Assembly: GCA_012797845.1 (NCBI GenBank)
Contig: JAAZOH010000041.1
Location: forward strand, 1 to 51,759
Reading direction: 5' to 3'
Length of the DNA stretch: 51,759 nucleotides
From: Candidatus Beckwithbacteria bacterium
Lineage (GTDB): Bacteria > Patescibacteriota > Microgenomatia > UBA1400 > UBA1449
Shown: positions 49,908 through 51,759 of the stretch, one piece after another
Numbering within the stretch: the first letter of the stretch is position 1
How the letters are laid out: every line of letters starts with the position of its first letter
Made by a program: the position numbers and the translations under genes
Notes under the pieces: generated by a model
Databases searched by the model: none
Told to the model about the DNA's origin: nothing
The model's input: the letters and a program-made list of their open reading frames with translations, nothing else

Positions 49908-50335
49908 GGGGATGTTTAGAATCGATGGTTTTGCTCATTAAAAACTGGCACGCCGACATTAAATAGTTGTCGTTAAACAGATTTAAAAAAATAAGTGCTG
50001 ATAAACAAGTCAACACAAATCGAGGTCGAACTTTAGCTGATAAGGCTAAAGATGCTGTTAATTCAGCTTTTGACTTTGGTTTCCGAACACCAGCTTTTGC
50101 TCTAGCAGCTTAATTTGGTTTAGGACATCTTAGCTCACTTTTCCTGAGGGAGTCGAGCTAGGGTGAAAACAAACTTCAGGTGTAAGACTAGTCTGGTCAG
50201 CTAGCCCGAAACTTTTGACCAAACTAGCAAGCTATGAATTGCTTGTTATTCACCTTGCTAGTATCTTAACAAGCTATGCGTGTAGAAAGTTTTTAGTAAC
50301 ACAATCAGACGAGGGTGCAATTCCCTCCATCTCCA
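49908..50335 (+). ncRNA. ssrA: tmRNA (SsrA)
   Basis: The tRNA-like ends pair as GGGGATG / CATCTCC, including the G3-U70 wobble that makes alanyl-tRNA synthetase recognise tmRNA, with discriminator A50335 and no encoded CCA. The T-arm is GAGGG-TGCAATT-CCCTC; the loop has TGC where TTC is usual. The tag reading frame (50036-50113) ends ALAA-stop. At 428 bases it is longer than the usual 350-400. Pseudoknot-forming G/C-rich segments lie between the tag and the 3' end (50130-50280). It rescues ribosomes stalled on broken mRNAs together with SmpB. Confidence 0.93.
50036..50113 (+). CDS. tmRNA-encoded proteolysis tag (25 residues)
   Basis: The resume codon is most likely GCT at 50036, giving a peptide that starts ADKAKDAVNSAF and ends TPAFALAA before TAA. 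A resume codon at the in-frame GCT three codons later would shorten the tag to 22. The ALAA terminus is the signal read by ClpXP and similar proteases. It is much longer than the 10-11-residue tag of Escherichia coli. Confidence 0.8.
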   Translation, partial: ADKAKDAVNSAFDFGFRTPAFALAA

Positions 50336-50360
50336 CAAAATTGCTACACTGGATAATACT

Positions 50361-51074
50361 ATGCAGCTTAGCAATTTTTTTCTTGACTTCCTTTTTCCAC
50401 CTACCTGTCTTTCTTGTGGTAAGTTTGCTGAAGTTTTGTGCTCCAAATGTTTAGCTCAAATTCATGAGCAGGAACAGTTGATCTGTCCTTTTTGTTTGCA
50501 AACTAGTCTGTATGGCCAAAAACACAGTAAGTGTAAAGGTAACCTTGACGGTTTGGTCGCAATTTGGTCGTATAAGGGCGTAATCCAAAAAGTGATTAAA
50601 TCAGTTAAATATCGATACTACTGGGCTTTTTTTGATAAAATTATCCAGCTATATTTGTTGTACCTGCAAAAACCAAAGTATCAAAGACTTCAAAAGTATT
50701 TGGAGCAAAAACCAATTGTAATTCCGGTGCCATTACATAAGTTTAAACAAAAACAGAGAGGCTTTAATCAAGCTGAGATAATTGGTAAAACCCTGGCTAA
50801 ATATTACGATTTGCCATTTTCCAAACAAATACTTATTAGAATCGTTAATACCAAACCGCAATCAGAACTATCTAAAAAAGAAAGAGCTGTAAATATCAAA
50901 AATGCTTTTTTTGCTTCTGGTAAAGTTTTACAAATAAGCTCTAAACCACTGAAAGACAAACAGATTTTACTGGTCGATGACGTGTGGACAACGGGCTCAA
51001 CTATGCAGACTTGTGCTCGAATCTTGAAAAAACTGGGAGCAAGCAAAATCTGGGCTCTGACGCTCGCAAGATAA
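50361..51074 (+). CDS. comF: ComF-family phosphoribosyltransferase-like protein
   Basis: The 237-residue protein has an N-terminal four-cysteine zinc finger (CLSCGKF ... CSKC, then CPFC) and a type I PRTase domain with IVIPVPLHKFKQKQRGFNQA and the PRPP-like motif ILLVDDVWTTGSTMQTCARIL. ComF supports natural transformation, binding single-stranded DNA or helicase partners in other bacteria. No other competence gene is in the window. It begins 25 bases after the tmRNA 3' end; ATAATACT just before the ATG could be a -10 region. Confidence 0.93.
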   Translation: MQLSNFFLDFLFPPTCLSCGKFAEVLCSKCLAQIHEQEQLICPFCLQTSLYGQKHSKCKGNLDGLVAIWSYKGVIQKVIKSVKYRYYWAFFDKIIQLYLLYLQKPKYQRLQKYLEQKPIVIPVPLHKFKQKQRGFNQAEIIGKTLAKYYDLPFSKQILIRIVNTKPQSELSKKERAVNIKNAFFASGKVLQISSKPLKDKQILLVDDVWTTGSTMQTCARILKKLGASKIWALTLAR

Positions 51075-51094
51075 GATATAATACAAAAGAATCA

Positions 51095-51161
51095 TGAAGC
51101 ATGAATTATGAATAATGGTTTTGAGCCCCCTTCATAATTCTTGATTCAAAATTCATACTTC
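51095..51161. repeat. Palindromic intergenic element next to tRNA-Ser (copy B)
   Basis: Left arm TGAAGCATGAATTATGAAT and right arm ending ATTCATACTTC form an imperfect inverted repeat. The segment at 51131-51148 matches 19628-19645 of copy A on the opposite strand in 17 of 18 bases, and both copies begin with the identical TGAAGCATGAAT. It lies between comF and tRNA-Ser, again directly beside a tRNA. Confidence 0.7.
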
Positions 51162-51168
51162 TGATTTC

Positions 51169-51253
51169 GGAAGGGTGGCAGAGCGGTCAATCGCAACGGT
51201 CTTGAAAACCGTGCCAGTTTACTGGCCCGTGAGTTCGAATCTCACCCCTTCCG
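51169..51253 (+). tRNA. tRNA-Ser (TGA)
   Basis: Eighty-five bases with acceptor GGAAGGG / CCCTTCC, discriminator G as in all bacterial tRNA-Ser, anticodon loop CTTGAAA with anticodon TGA, a long variable arm (GCCAGTTTACTGGC core) and T-arm GTGAG-TTCGAAT-CTCAC. CCA is not encoded. It reads UCA and, by wobble, UCG/UCU. Confidence 0.96.
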
Positions 51254-51292
51254 CACACATCTACTATAGTAAATTTTCAAACCTCAATATAT

Positions 51293-51640
51293 ATGTCACC
51301 CATTATACTTGCATGGGTAGCCTCTGTTACCTATGGCCTATATACTATTACCGCCAAACTTATTGGTAAATATCAAATTAAAAATTCTTATCAATTTTCA
51401 TTTTTTTCCATACTTTTTAGTAGCATTATTATGTCTGTAATCGCTTATTTATATGGTGGGAGATTAGCAGTGTCGTGGCCATATATTATTTTTGCTGCCT
51501 TGGCGACTGTAATCGGAGAAACTCTTTATCTTATAGCCTTAAAAACTTTAGATGTTTCAGTTATGTCTCCTCTTTTTAATATTAGAGTAGCTATTACTGT
51601 AATTCTTAGCTTTTTCATTTTAAATGATACCGCTCATTAA
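51293..51640 (+). pseudogene. Truncated EamA/DMT-superfamily transporter
   Basis: The 115 residues hold the first half of an EamA protein: four membrane helices, the first with the typical AWVASVTYGLYTITAKLIG, the third with GETLYLIALKTLDVSVMSPLFN and the fourth ending LSFFILNDT. Intact members have about 290 residues in two such halves. The frame breaks off after LNDT-Ala-His, exactly where a hairpin and an IS200-like transposase gene begin, so an insertion has cut the gene. The remainder should lie beyond the element, outside the window. Confidence 0.75.
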
Positions 51641-51643
51641 TCC

Positions 51644-51659
51644 CTAGTCTTTAGACTAG
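51644..51659 (+). mobile_element. Subterminal hairpin of an IS200/IS605-type element (left end)
   Basis: CTAGTCT-TT-AGACTAG is a perfect 7-bp stem with a two-base loop, 33 bases before the transposase ATG. IS200/IS605 elements have such imperfect or perfect hairpins near their ends, recognised by TnpA as single-stranded DNA. The exact left boundary is not visible; it lies near 51625-51643. Confidence 0.65.
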
Positions 51660-51692
51660 AGGTGAAAGATTAGTTCTGGCATAATTTCTGGT

Positions 51693-51759
51693 ATGGGACT
51701 CAAATATTGGATGGGTGCTCATACCAAGCATAGGTTGCTTTACCATCTAGTATTCATGC
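51693..51759 (+). CDS. tnpA: IS200-family Y1 (HUH) transposase TnpA, N-terminal fragment
   Basis: The 22 visible codons begin MGLKYWMGAHTKHRLLYHLV, very similar to the start of IS200/IS605 TnpA proteins (GAHTxxxxxYHLVW). The frame is open at the window edge. A TGG-CATAAT element ends 7 bases before the ATG, again in leaderless arrangement. The catalytic HUH motif and Tyr lie beyond the window. The truncated EamA gene immediately upstream is the likely insertion target. Confidence 0.82.
   Translation, partial: MGLKYWMGAHTKHRLLYHLVFM

Noticed and set aside
1-51759. UGA recoding, as in Gracilibacteria and Absconditabacteria
   Set aside because: Genes such as pth and the transketolase N-subunit end at TGA in their expected places, with overlapping starts of the next genes, so TGA is a stop here.
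1-51759. CRISPR array or prophage
   Set aside because: No regularly spaced direct repeats, cas genes or phage structural genes were seen; the tmRNA and tRNA 3' ends show no duplicated attachment site.

Overview
The window reads as a chromosomal segment around the replication origin of a Candidate Phyla Radiation (Patescibacteria) bacterium, most likely of the Microgenomates type. The signs are AT-rich DNA, the standard genetic code (TGA is used as a stop), many short membrane proteins without clear relatives, an epimerase-DUF4012 fusion, a PrgI/VirB4 apparatus with TrbC/VirB2-like pilins, a stand-alone 5'-3' exonuclease and a large repetitive surface protein. No 16S rRNA gene is present, so the lineage is inferred. 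The layout rpmH-rnpA-yidC-jag (+) diverging from dnaA-dnaN (-), with DnaA-box-like sites on both sides of dnaA, puts oriC near 32.0-33.7 kb. Most genes left of it lie on - and most to the right on +, so they are transcribed away from the origin.

Left arm, read on the minus strand. pgk-rpe-transketolase(N,C)-pfkB-type kinase-serine hydrolase (26.8-21.2 kb) is a sugar-phosphate operon. At 20.3-19.0 kb come ftsB, a block of CAT-anticodon tRNA genes, an attenuator-like leader and a racemase gene that needs a +1 frameshift. The racemase leads into trpS, a tRNA-binding protein, ftsH, a K+ channel, a 5' exonuclease and a glycosyltransferase. Then come a Ca2+/cation exchanger, an EndoQ-like repair nuclease, two small membrane proteins, and phosphoribosyltransferase-pth-hypothetical-membrane protein-lgt-pyrH. 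A CsoR-type repressor with a good operator precedes trxA-trxB-gdhA, followed by a ferredoxin. On the plus strand of this arm are an MGDG-synthase-like glycosyltransferase, the Xer recombinase and the prgI-virB4 cluster.

Right arm. rpmH-rnpA-yidC-jag, an O-antigen-ligase-like protein, RNase HI, the epimerase-DUF4012 fusion and ribosomal protein bL25 are on +. On - are uppS, two pilin-like proteins and a membrane protein. Then on + come a SpoIID-domain protein, PH-domain and small membrane proteins, a beta-propeller-like membrane protein, smpB, tmRNA, comF, tRNA-Ser(TGA), a truncated EamA transporter and the start of an IS200-type transposase that probably interrupted it.

The most unusual stretch is 19.0-19.8 kb. 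An otherwise canonical CAT tRNA is interrupted exactly twice, each time by a segment whose ends pair with each other, and the larger insert carries a second complete tRNA. Downstream on the same strand are a leader ORF with a Trp codon, mutually exclusive hairpins, and a racemase whose frames join at GGGAG-TAT-CTT-TGG-C. That site matches the prfB (RF2) recoding site except that the UGA stop is the Trp codon UGG, and the next gene is trpS. This suggests, without proving it, tryptophan-dependent control. Other notable points are clamp-binding-like C-termini on two repair nucleases and many promoters placed so that mRNAs would be leaderless.
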